Below the pieces are notes generated by a model that saw only the letters and a program-made list of their open reading frames with translations, did no database searches and was not told the DNA's origin. Source: Maribacter halichondriae (GTDB taxonomy: Bacteria > Bacteroidota > Bacteroidia > Flavobacteriales > Flavobacteriaceae). Taken from it: DNA of 64,000 nucleotides. Location of the stretch: the NCBI RefSeq assembly GCF_027474825.1, contig NZ_CP107030.1:1556529-1620528 (forward strand), written 5' to 3'. Made by a program: the position numbers and the translations under genes. How positions within the stretch are numbered: position 1 is the stretch's first letter; each line of letters begins with the position of its first letter. Shown here piece by piece: positions 10,334 to 18,600 of the stretch.

Positions 10334-10681
10334 TTAAAAATGATCTTCTTTAGTTTCGGAATCGGGCATATAAACCAATCCTTTATAGGTTTCATCCTTA
10401 TAATAGAGGGTTACATCAAAAAAATAAAAATTCTCTGGAGGAATATAATCCGACCAATCTATGTTCTTAAAAAAATATTTTGGCTTCTTTATTTCATATG
10501 AGCAAGGTGAAATATCCAAATTGATAGTACCCATGAAATAGTTGCTCAAATCAAGACCTCGTTCTAGAAAATGCTCAAATTGTTGTTTTAAAGTTCCTTC
10601 CGGATATCTCTCATCCTTGCCTTTTCCGGATGCAACACCATGACCCGACTTAATTTCACCGCGAACTAGAGCGTATTCCAT
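10334..10681 (-). CDS. Small protein with possible riboflavin-kinase-like barrel
   Basis: A 115-residue soluble protein with no signal peptide or membrane segment. The layout recalls the archaeal CTP-dependent riboflavin kinase (DUF120) barrel. An opening strand VRGEIKSGHGVASGKGKDE has glycines like the SGxGxG loop of that family, followed by a helix, then MGTINLDI, which resembles the GTLN motif, and a closing strand YKGLVYMPDSE. This likeness is my own reading of short motifs and was not tested by a search. It is shorter than known CTP-dependent kinases. It lies between glpK and pbpC with no obvious operon partner. It could equally be an unrelated conserved hypothetical protein. Confidence 0.55.
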   Translation of the reverse strand: MEYALVRGEIKSGHGVASGKGKDERYPEGTLKQQFEHFLERGLDLSNYFMGTINLDISPCSYEIKKPKYFFKNIDWSDYIPPENFYFFDVTLYYKDETYKGLVYMPDSETKEDHF

Positions 10682-10755
10682 GGATTCTGTCTTGTTTCTT
10701 TTCTTACCCGAACGTTAAATATAGGGCTTAAACTCCCTAATTCAAAGCTTGAAAA

Positions 10756-13101
10756 CTACTCTATCGTTATCGTTACGTAAACTTCATTTCCAAAGGCATC
10801 GATAGCAGTAATTTTATGATTTCCCTCCGAAGGAAGCAATCCAATTTCATGGAAATTCTGGGTCTGTTTTACAAAAGTCTCATCTAGATACCAATACACT
10901 TCTGTTTCGGGTTTCGCATGTGCCAATTTCAGTACAAGCTCATTCTGCTTACCCTCGAAATTCTTGGCCAGGGTAATTCGGCTTCCGTTTTTCGGATAGA
11001 TGAATTCCATCGGAACTGTATTATTGCTTTTACAATCGTTACGAAAAGGAGGTAATGGCTTATAAATAGGATGTGATTTCTTGTAGTAATATTCCATCAA
11101 AGGTGGTAGTGCGAACCAAGGTTCCATCTTTGCTTCAGACAAGTCAATACAGGAGGAATTTACCCGAAATTGCCGTTGAGGATCTAAGTGAACGATTTGA
11201 TGATAACTGCACGATTTTACATAATTCTGTTTGTTGGGGATGGAAATTGTTTGCTTCAGACAAATATCCGTAGCCAAAAATCCACTTTCAGAACAGACTT
11301 CGATTTCGACAAATTCATCCACCGGTTTTTGGAACCAATTCGACCTAGGTAGCACATCGAAAACGTCAAATAGTATCGGTGCTGCGCTGCTCACACCGGA
11401 CACATTTGGTCTTCCTTCGCCATCTGCATTACCAACCCAAATACCGACCACATGGTCTGCAGTTAATCCGATGGCCCAAGCATCTTTATTTCCAAAACTT
11501 GTGCCTGTTTTCCAAGCGATCTCTTTACTACTATCATAGAATTCCAATGATTCATTTCCTTCCGGGCGGTTGACCTCTTTCATCGCTTCAAAAGTGAGGT
11601 AAATACTGCCCGCATCGAAAACTGTCTTTTCTGTGGACAATTTGCCGAAACCGACCGCCTGGTCTTTTTGTAAAACCAAATCTGTGAATTCTTGACTAAA
11701 ATATTCACTTGAAGTGTCGTTGAAATGGTTAACGGTTGAGGCCAAATTTGCATAGGTCTTGCACAAATCCCAAAGGTTGCTTTCAGCACCACCAAGAATC
11801 AAAGTGAGTCCGTAATGATCGGCTGATTTGTTTAGTCCGTCCAATTGAAATACTTCCAATTGATCGCGGAATTTCTCCAATCCGTATTGTTGCAACAATC
11901 GCACCGCAGGAATGTTCAACGAACGCGCCAAGGCACTTTTCGCTGCAACGGCACCACTATAATCTTCATTAAAATTTTCGGGAGTATAGCCAGCGATCTG
12001 TGTAGGAATATCGGGCACCAACATTTCAGGAAGCAGTTCACCCGCATCCAACATTGCGGCATACAATAGCGGCTTTATGGTGCTGCCCGTACTGCGGTTT
12101 GCCTGCACCATATCAACGTCTTTTTGATGTTCTTTTGTGGTTTTGGTATTACCCACATACGATAATACCTCCCTTGTTTTTACATCCAAGACCAAGACTG
12201 CGGCATTGTGCACTTGATTTTGACGCAAGTTCTGATGGTACTTTTGCACTATGGAATTCACATTACGTTGCAAATTTTCGTCCAGCGAACTTTTGATACG
12301 TTGCCCATTCGAGCTCTTGGCTATATGTTGAACCAAATGTGGTGCGCTATTCGGTAAGGGATATGGTTTTTGCGGAAGTTCTTCCAATAACGAAAGTTCA
12401 TAAGTGGTACTGTCAATGATTTCTTGGGATAGCAATTTTTGCAACAAGCGATTTCGTTTTTCGAGTAGGCGTGTTTGATTCTTTCCAGGATAAATTAGAC
12501 TGGGTGCATTTGGTAAAACTGCCAAAGTTGCCGATTCGGCCCATGATAACTGATACGGTTGCAAACCAAAATAACGCCAGGAAGCAACATCCAATCCTAC
12601 CACATTACCACCATAAGGTGCATGGCTAGCATAGAGTTTTAGAATGTTTTCTTTTGATTCACGGAATTCTAACCGGGTGGCTAAAACCAATTCTATCAGC
12701 TTCTCCCAGTACGAACGACTTTTGCCATTTCGTGAAAGTCGGATTACCTGTTGGGTCAGCGTACTCGCGCCGCGAACGGTTTTTCCAGCAGAAATGTTCT
12801 CGCCGACTGCCTTGACCATCGAAACGGGATTAAATCCTGGATGCTTGTAAAAATGAGCATCTTCAAATTGCAGCAAACATTGCTCGAACTTATAAGGCAC
12901 ACTATCTATTACCGGAAAGCGCCATTGGCCGTCATCTGCGATTTTTGCCCCCAACAAAGTACCATGGCGGCTTTCAACCACGGTTGCCGTTGGAGTATTG
13001 AAAAGCTGTTTTGGAAGGCAGAGGTAGTAGGCGATTAAGAGAACCAACAGTAGAATTAGCTTTTTGGGGTGTTGCTTTGCGAATGAAATGAGCTTCTTCA
13101 T
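10756..13101 (-). CDS. pbpC: Penicillin-binding protein 1C (bifunctional glycosyltransferase/transpeptidase)
   Basis: A 781-residue class A penicillin-binding protein. One transmembrane helix near residues 14-29 anchors it in the inner membrane. The glycosyltransferase family 51 domain carries the catalytic E80-D81 in FEDAHFYKHPGF and RGASTLTQQVIRLSRN. The transpeptidase domain has S340-T-I-K343, an SLN motif (ALARSLNIP) and the KTGTS box. A C-terminal immunoglobulin-like domain (BiPBP_C type) follows. It shares an ATGA overlap with the upstream monooxygenase gene. A large alpha-2-macroglobulin gene lies within 3 kb; pbpC and such macroglobulins are linked in many Gram-negative genomes and are thought to cooperate in periplasmic defence and wall repair. 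Confidence 0.95.
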   Translation of the reverse strand: MKKLISFAKQHPKKLILLLVLLIAYYLCLPKQLFNTPTATVVESRHGTLLGAKIADDGQWRFPVIDSVPYKFEQCLLQFEDAHFYKHPGFNPVSMVKAVGENISAGKTVRGASTLTQQVIRLSRNGKSRSYWEKLIELVLATRLEFRESKENILKLYASHAPYGGNVVGLDVASWRYFGLQPYQLSWAESATLAVLPNAPSLIYPGKNQTRLLEKRNRLLQKLLSQEIIDSTTYELSLLEELPQKPYPLPNSAPHLVQHIAKSSNGQRIKSSLDENLQRNVNSIVQKYHQNLRQNQVHNAAVLVLDVKTREVLSYVGNTKTTKEHQKDVDMVQANRSTGSTIKPLLYAAMLDAGELLPEMLVPDIPTQIAGYTPENFNEDYSGAVAAKSALARSLNIPAVRLLQQYGLEKFRDQLEVFQLDGLNKSADHYGLTLILGGAESNLWDLCKTYANLASTVNHFNDTSSEYFSQEFTDLVLQKDQAVGFGKLSTEKTVFDAGSIYLTFEAMKEVNRPEGNESLEFYDSSKEIAWKTGTSFGNKDAWAIGLTADHVVGIWVGNADGEGRPNVSGVSSAAPILFDVFDVLPRSNWFQKPVDEFVEIEVCSESGFLATDICLKQTISIPNKQNYVKSCSYHQIVHLDPQRQFRVNSSCIDLSEAKMEPWFALPPLMEYYYKKSHPIYKPLPPFRNDCKSNNTVPMEFIYPKNGSRITLAKNFEGKQNELVLKLAHAKPETEVYWYLDETFVKQTQNFHEIGLLPSEGNHKITAIDAFGNEVYVTITIE

Positions 13102-13406
13102 TTATTAAAGTCATACTCACGTTCCACCAGGCAAATCCTGACTTTGTACCATGAATACCAATCTTTGATACCTTTTCGTTGGGCGAAGAGGTGGTCGGTG
13201 TTGGCTTTCCAATTGGCAATGGATTCCAAGCTTTCCCAATAGCTTACTGTGATACCGATTTCTTCCCTAGCACTTTCAATACCCAAATAACCTGGTTGTT
13301 GTTTGGCCAAATGATCCATTTGCTTTGCCATTTCGCCATAGCCGTTGTCGCCCTCGGTACGGATAGAGGTAAAGATTACGGCGTAGTAGGGTTTGTTGAT
13401 CTGCAT
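13098..13406 (-). CDS. Antibiotic biosynthesis monooxygenase (ABM)-like protein
   Basis: A 102-residue protein of the dimeric ferredoxin-like ABM superfamily. It opens with a beta strand (YYAVIFTSIRT), has the typical PGYLGIESAR segment with a following ITVSYWES strand, and then the helix SIANWKANTDHLFAQRKG. Members include small cofactor-free monooxygenases and haem-degrading enzymes, but most flavobacterial examples have no known substrate. Its stop overlaps the pbpC start as ATGA, so the two are translationally coupled. No link between their functions is known. Confidence 0.8.
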   Translation of the reverse strand: MQINKPYYAVIFTSIRTEGDNGYGEMAKQMDHLAKQQPGYLGIESAREEIGITVSYWESLESIANWKANTDHLFAQRKGIKDWYSWYKVRICLVEREYDFNK

Positions 13407-13419
13407 GTTGTTTGTATAG

Positions 13420-13529
13420 TCATTCCGAGCGCAGCGCGGGAATCTGTTGAAGCTTTACAAAGTGCCTATTGCACTTTAAGTGACCTCGAACCTAACGATA
13501 AACAGATTCCTTCGCTTCGCTCTGAATGA
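13420..13529. repeat. Palindromic intergenic repeat, family 1 copy C
   Basis: Arms GGAATCTGTT (13439-13448) and AACAGATTCC (13501-13510) lie inside outer arms TCATTC..GAGCGCAGCG and TTCGCTTCGCTCTGAATGA. An inner hairpin, AAAGTGC (13459-13465) with GCACTTT (13471-13477), sits in the centre. It fills most of the gap between two minus-strand genes and is an ATTCC/GGAAT variant of the elements at 125 and 8574. Confidence 0.7.
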
Positions 13530-13531
13530 TG

Positions 13532-13888
13532 TTATTTAATATACTCCTTCTCTAAAAAATACCCTACAATGGCCTCCTTCATCAATACCGATTGCTCCCC
13601 TGCTTTTAACGGGGGCAATTCTTCCTTGATTGTATAATGGGGCCAACTTTCTTCATCGAAATGTGAAAACTCATAGTAACCGTAGGGTTCTAACAAGCGG
13701 CAGATGGCGATATGCATCAAATCCAGCTTATCGTCTTTTTTATATTTTCTATGGTACTGACCCAATTCCTGAACGCCTACCAAATAGATGATGGCATCGA
13801 GTTCTAAAGGATCACCATCGGCAAATTGAGCGGAGAGTTTTTCCACCAGTTCTTCCCAATATTTTTTTAGTTGTTCGTCTCTTGACAT
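13532..13888 (-). CDS. Conserved hypothetical protein
   Basis: A 118-residue soluble, acidic protein that I do not recognise as a named family. It looks mainly helical, with segments such as KKYWEELVEKLSAQFADG, LDAIIYLVGVQELGQ and LMHIAICRLLEPYGYY. It has no signal peptide or membrane segment. The codon pattern and lack of competing frames support a real gene. It sits between two palindromic repeats (13420-13529 and 13904-14075), upstream of the ABM-pbpC pair on the same strand. Confidence 0.65.
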   Translation of the reverse strand: MSRDEQLKKYWEELVEKLSAQFADGDPLELDAIIYLVGVQELGQYHRKYKKDDKLDLMHIAICRLLEPYGYYEFSHFDEESWPHYTIKEELPPLKAGEQSVLMKEAIVGYFLEKEYIK

Positions 13889-13903
13889 TTACTTTTTTTG
13901 GCT

Positions 13904-14075
13904 CCCCTCCTCAGACGAGGAGGGGAAATTTAGCAAGCTAAATGGGGTGGTTGACCCGCAAACTTACTAACGTACTATTAGGTCATGAAACTTTTACGCC
14001 AAGGCCTGCGTTTTCAACCCCTCCGCTTTTTCCACAATAAAGTGGAAAAACCACCTCCCCTCGTCAGAGGGGAGG
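13904..14075. repeat. Intergenic repeat element, family 2 (CCCCTC hairpins)
   Basis: Two G/C hairpins bound the element: CCCCTCCTC (13904-13912) with GAGGAGGGG (13917-13925), and CCTCCCCTC (14054-14062) with GAGGGGAGG (14067-14075). Between them are a TTTAGCAAGCTAAA palindrome and a TTTTTCCAC..GTGGAAAAA pair. The same theme recurs at 15330-15525, 30740-30813 and 63111-63129. It fills the divergent gap before cvpA. Confidence 0.65.
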
Positions 14076-14124
14076 AACTTTTTAACCCTACCATAATAAG
14101 ACACAAAGGTACAATACAAAGTTC

Positions 14125-14132
14125 TATATTTG
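14125..14132 (+). promoter_or_regulatory. Putative -7 promoter box of cvpA
   Basis: TATATTTG matches the Bacteroidota -7 consensus TAnnTTTG and ends only 4 bp before the cvpA start codon. If used, the mRNA would be almost leaderless. No clear -33 TTG is visible at the expected distance, so this call is tentative. Confidence 0.4.
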
Positions 14133-14136
14133 TTTT

Positions 14137-14640
14137 ATGAGCTTCTTGGATATTATCTTAGGTTTATTACTTCTTTACGGACTCTACAAAGGCCTTAAAA
14201 ACGGACTTTTCGTTGAAATAGCCTCTATCATAGCCCTGATTGCGGGTATATATGGAGCCATTCATTTCTCTTACTACGCAGGCGATTACCTCTCCGAAAA
14301 CATGCAATGGGAAGAACGTTACATCAACATCGCAGCCTTTATCATCACCTTTGCAGCCATAGTTTTAATTGTGCATGTAGCAGGGAAATTCTTGACCAAA
14401 ATTGCCGATTTCGCCATGCTGGGACTGCTCAATAAAATCGCCGGAGGCATTTTCGGAGTGGTCAAAGTAGCCGTAATTCTCGGGGCGATTCTAGTCTTTT
14501 TTGATAGGGTAAATTCTTCTGCGGGCATGGTAAAAGATGAAACGATGCAGAACTCTGTGCTTTATGAACCGGTGAAAGAGGTTGGGGCGTTTGTTTTTGA
14601 TGCGGTTTTGAAGGGGGAGGTTAAAAGGGAAAGAGAATAA
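14137..14640 (+). CDS. cvpA: CvpA family inner-membrane protein
   Basis: A 167-residue integral membrane protein of the CvpA (colicin V production) family. Four hydrophobic helices are visible, starting with MSFLDIILGLLLLYGLYKGL and followed by the glycine-rich LLNKIAGGIFGVVKVAVILG stretch typical of the family. In enterobacteria CvpA supports envelope homeostasis and bile-salt tolerance; the molecular role is not known. A short charged tail closes the protein. It stands alone, bounded on both sides by repeat elements. Confidence 0.88.
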   Translation: MSFLDIILGLLLLYGLYKGLKNGLFVEIASIIALIAGIYGAIHFSYYAGDYLSENMQWEERYINIAAFIITFAAIVLIVHVAGKFLTKIADFAMLGLLNKIAGGIFGVVKVAVILGAILVFFDRVNSSAGMVKDETMQNSVLYEPVKEVGAFVFDAVLKGEVKRERE

Positions 14641-14671
14641 CGTTCTTTGACCTAGCTTGCTGTAACATGTG

Positions 14672-14810
14672 GCCCAAAGTCGGGAGACTTTGCGCAGCTT
14701 AAGGAGGTTAAAAAGGAAACCGAGTGAGTTTCTTTCTCGCCACCAGTTACAAACTGGCGGGAGCGAGTGAGATGGAGTGACGAGTTGCTCAAGGTCTCCC
14801 GACTTTGGGC
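14672..14810. repeat. Long inverted repeat element (GCCCAAAGTCGGGAGA)
   Basis: Arms of 16 bp, GCCCAAAGTCGGGAGA (14672-14687) and its exact complement (14795-14810), enclose a second hairpin formed by CGCCACCAGTT and AACTGGCGGG. Two further copies of the arm core, AAAGTCTCCCGACTTT, occur in the next gap near 15204 and 15389. It lies between the 3' ends of cvpA and the small membrane-protein gene, where it could act as a bidirectional terminator. Confidence 0.75.
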
Positions 14811-14852
14811 AGCCGAAAAAAAATTTAGTCGGTATAAGATTCTCCAAATTAT

Positions 14853-15185
14853 TTATTCCTGCCTTTTAAAATAAGCCTTACTCTTTGTGAATAACGAACG
14901 GCTTCTATACCATTTAACATATACCTTAATCTCCTTATTTTCATCACTAAGACAATTGACTACATAATACTGTACTGCATATAAAACATTCGATATTGGG
15001 TTCACATCTTCATCAAATTTCTTCTTTGCAATGCTCCTTTTTGATTCTGTTGCATGATTCAAATAGCTAAGATTATGAGCATTTAAATAAGGAGTTATCT
15101 TTTTCTTTGAAAAACTTTTATCATTGAGATAAAACTTAATAAACAAGATTAAGATGACAATTGCAACTATATAAGCCATATTCAA
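14853..15185 (-). CDS. Small membrane-anchored hypothetical protein
   Basis: A 110-residue protein with one N-terminal transmembrane helix (residues 4-20, AYIVAIVILILFIKFYL) followed by a basic, soluble region of about 90 residues. I do not recognise the family. The soluble part contains a repeated lysine/serine theme (SFSKKKITPYLN and SKRSIAKKKFDED). It lies as an island between two blocks of intergenic repeats, so it may be species-specific. Its length and plausible topology support a gene, but no homology evidence is available to me. Confidence 0.5.
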   Translation of the reverse strand: MNMAYIVAIVILILFIKFYLNDKSFSKKKITPYLNAHNLSYLNHATESKRSIAKKKFDEDVNPISNVLYAVQYYVVNCLSDENKEIKVYVKWYRSRSLFTKSKAYFKRQE

Positions 15186-15203
15186 AATAAATAAAAATTT
15201 TCG

Positions 15204-15525
15204 CGCTCTTTAAAGTCTCCCGACTTTGATGGCACGAACTTGTTCGGTACCCTCTCGTTGGAACGAGCATCATACCCGTGTTCTCCACTGTCGACAGACA
15301 AGTTTACAACTGGTGGATTCATTTTACTTTTGGCCAAGTAAGAACATCCCCCTTGCTCCCCCTTCAAAGGGGGAATTCCCGCTCCGCAAAGTCTCCCGAC
15401 TTTGACGGCACGAACTCCTTCGCTACCGCGAGTTTGCAACGGGTGTGTTCCATACAGCTTTCTGACCAGCTAGAACACACCCCTATCCGCTAAAGCGGAC
15501 TTTCCCCTCTCAAGAGGGGATTTCC
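15204..15525. repeat. Mosaic of intergenic repeats between two minus-strand genes
   Basis: Two direct copies, about 185 bp apart, of a unit beginning AAAGTCTCCCGACTTTGA and continuing GGCACGAACT start near 15204 and 15389. Between and after them lie CCCCCTT..AAGGGGG (near 15338-15355) and TCCCCTCTCAAGAGGGGA hairpins (near 15503-15520). Positions 15540-15610 add a quasi-simple CTCATAACT/TCGTACCTCTAAC stretch. No gene is supported in the 427-bp gap. Confidence 0.6.
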
Positions 15526-15612
15526 ATTTTAAATCTTTTTGCCAGGCGATCACTCATAACTCTGAACTCATAACTTTCCACTTCGTACCTCTAACCTCGT
15601 ACCTCTAACTTC

Positions 15613-18600
15613 CTACTGAACAACCTCAACCCATTGCCCCTTAGTCCGCACTATATAATCATTATCGTACATCGCCTCAGCTTGAACTCCCGGTAAATAA
15701 TAACGGCCCAAATATGAAGCATTCAACAATACTCGAAAAGTCTTCGTCTCATTCTTTTTCATGTCGAAATAGAAGTTGGCACGGTCATCACGGATGTCTG
15801 TGTGGGTCACTTGGTTGTCGGCGAATTCGCCGAAATCGGTAAAACGGGTGTTGACGATTTCCCAGCCGCTGGGGAAGATTTCGGTCAAGGCCATATCCTT
15901 TAGATTGTTCGAACTGGTGTTCGTCAAGGTAACCTCGGCCACAAAATCGGTGCCCTGCATAATCTTTGTAGCATCGATGCGTGAACCGTCCCTGCCCTTA
16001 AAGACCATACTCGCTTTTAGGTTTCGCTGCACGATTTTTTTCTTCGCCAACGGGCAGAATACCGTTATTGATCAAACTTACGTATAGCGTATTGCCCTCG
16101 TCGTTCTTTAAATTGATGCTATTGTTTCCCTCTTTGATTTCAAGCTTACGGGATGCCAAGGTTTTGGAAGTACCGATACTTTCCGATTTTCCATTGATGG
16201 TCATGCTGGCCTTGATCCCCTTTCCACCTACCAATTCGGCGAATTTCGCCATGGCCAATAGGCTGTATGCTGTGCTTTGGGTGCTCATCCATCGTTTTTC
16301 GCTTAAAGTCGAGGCGACGGTTTTTGCCATTTGTTGGGCTTTTGATTTGTCCTTTAACAAGACCAAAGTTTCCAAAGCCATAGCTCTATTTCTATCCGAA
16401 GATCCGTAGGTGTAATAGTTGTATTTGTATTCCTTGAAATCCAAGGTTGCATTGCCCAACAATCGGTTGGCGACATTGGCTTGTCCGATCAATCCGTAGG
16501 TTGCGGCAAGTCGGTATTTGGCCTCGTTGGAAAGGTTGTTGGTTTCCCGCAATCGGTTCATACTGGCTACATCGGCATTGCCTGAAAGTGCCAAGGCGTA
16601 CAGACGATACGCCTGGGCCAAATCGGCATTATTCGCTCCCGTACGCCATTGTTTGGCAATGTTCTGCTGGTATTTGACCCAGCTCGATTTAAAGCCGATA
16701 GGCAATACATAGCCCTTTTTCTCGGCTTCGAGCATAAAATGTCCGGCATAGGTAGTGCCCCAATCATTTACATTATTTTGACCCGGCCAGTATGAGAATC
16801 CGCCATTGGGCCGTTGAAAGCCGCCCAAGAGTTTGATGGCACTTTCGACATTTGTCTGTATTTGCTTTTTGCGATTGGAATCCACGTCAAAAATATCGGT
16901 CAAAAACAATTGTGGAAAAGCGCCCGAAGTCGTCTGCTCAACACACCCGTGCGGATACCGAATCAAATACTGCATGCGTCCGTTAAAATTCATCGGTGGC
17001 AAGGTGGAGAATTCAACCTGTGCCGAATTACTCCCTGCAATGCCGAAAGTTTCCAGATTGATGGTCTGACTTCCATTGGCATCCAATACGATATCCTGTA
17101 CTTCGGTCGTCATCGGATTCGGATTGACCACATCGATCTCTACTTCGTAGGATGCTTTTTCGCCATTCCCAGAAGCTTCGATTACCACCTTTCCTATTCC
17201 CTTAAAATCGGCGACATCCAAATCGAAATAGACCATTTTTTCATCGGGCTGTGAAAAAGACAAGGTTTGGGTGCTATTCCCATCGATTGAAAACGCCTTA
17301 TCTTTTTTAATTGAAATGGTCACATTCTTGACCTTGTTTTCCATGGCGAAAACGGTCACCGGAAGCGTCACTTTTTCACCCGGAGTAATCTTTCGTGGCA
17401 AAGAGGCCAAGACCATCAAGGGCTTGCGGACGGGAGTGGTCTTCTCGGCCATGCCGTAGGCTTCTTTTTCATTGTTTCCAGCGACGACCATTGTCCGCAC
17501 CGAACCTATATATTTTGGAATTTTGATTTTATGCGATTTCGTCTCGCCTGCCTTCAATTCAAACGGCCCCAAATGCACCACCATCGGTTCAAATCGGTTC
17601 GCTTTTTTATTTTTGGCGCCTGCCAGGGCACCATCACCCCCGATTGCAAAAACCTGGTCGATCCGGCCGCCAAAGGCACCGATGACATCATCGTACACAT
17701 CCCAGGTCTTCACACCTAGGGCTTCATGGGCATAAAAGGTATCCCACGGATTCGGGGTTTTAAACCGCGTCAAATCCAACAGACCCTCATCGATTATGGC
17801 GATGGTATAGGTCATCGCTTTTTTGCTTTTTTCGCTTACTTTGACCGTAATGGTTTCCTCGGGCCTCAAAACTTCCGGCATTGTTATTTGAGGTTCAATT
17901 TTTGTCGCCGGATTTTCCACCGAAACCGGTACCACTCCGTACAACCGAATCGGATTGTCGTTCAGGGTCGTGGCATGGGGTTGCAATAAAGAAATATGTA
18001 CAAATACATTTGGCGTGTACAGCTCGCTCATCGGAAGCTGAAATTTAGTCTCATCCTTGGTCGTTTCGACCCAAAGACTTTCCAAAACCTCGGTACCGTT
18101 CTCCACCGTGACCAAGGCGCGACCCCCTTCTGAACTTGGAAAAGTAACCGTAGCCGTCTCGCCAACATTGTATTTTTCCTTATCCGTAGAAAAGACCAAC
18201 ATTGTAGCCGCGGAAGGATCGTTCTTTCGGGACTTGCCAGCCCAACCTGGCCAATCGATATAAATGGTCTTCCCAGTTGCATGGCCTCCGTTTTCATCTT
18301 CGACACGGACCAGATACCTTCCCCAGTTCGGATATTTCAATTCAAAATTGAAACTCCCTTTTCCGGAAGAATTGGTACTTATCGTTTCCTCAAAAATCTT
18401 TTCATGGTAATTGCTGCTGCTAAAATTACTCAGGTTATCGGCAGAGGTATCCCACCACCATCTCCAGCTCACTTTGTGAACGGTCACTTTCAGGTTTAGT
18501 GCCGCTTTGGGGCTTCCTTTTTCATCCACCGAAACCACTTCGAACTTGTGAGGCGTATCAGTCAGGAGCATACCACGAGTCTTGTCTCCCTTTGGAGCAT

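Noticed and set aside
13904..15525. Possible CRISPR array, suggested by the many short repeats
   Set aside because: The repeats are palindromic elements of unequal spacing without uniform spacers, and no cas gene is nearby.
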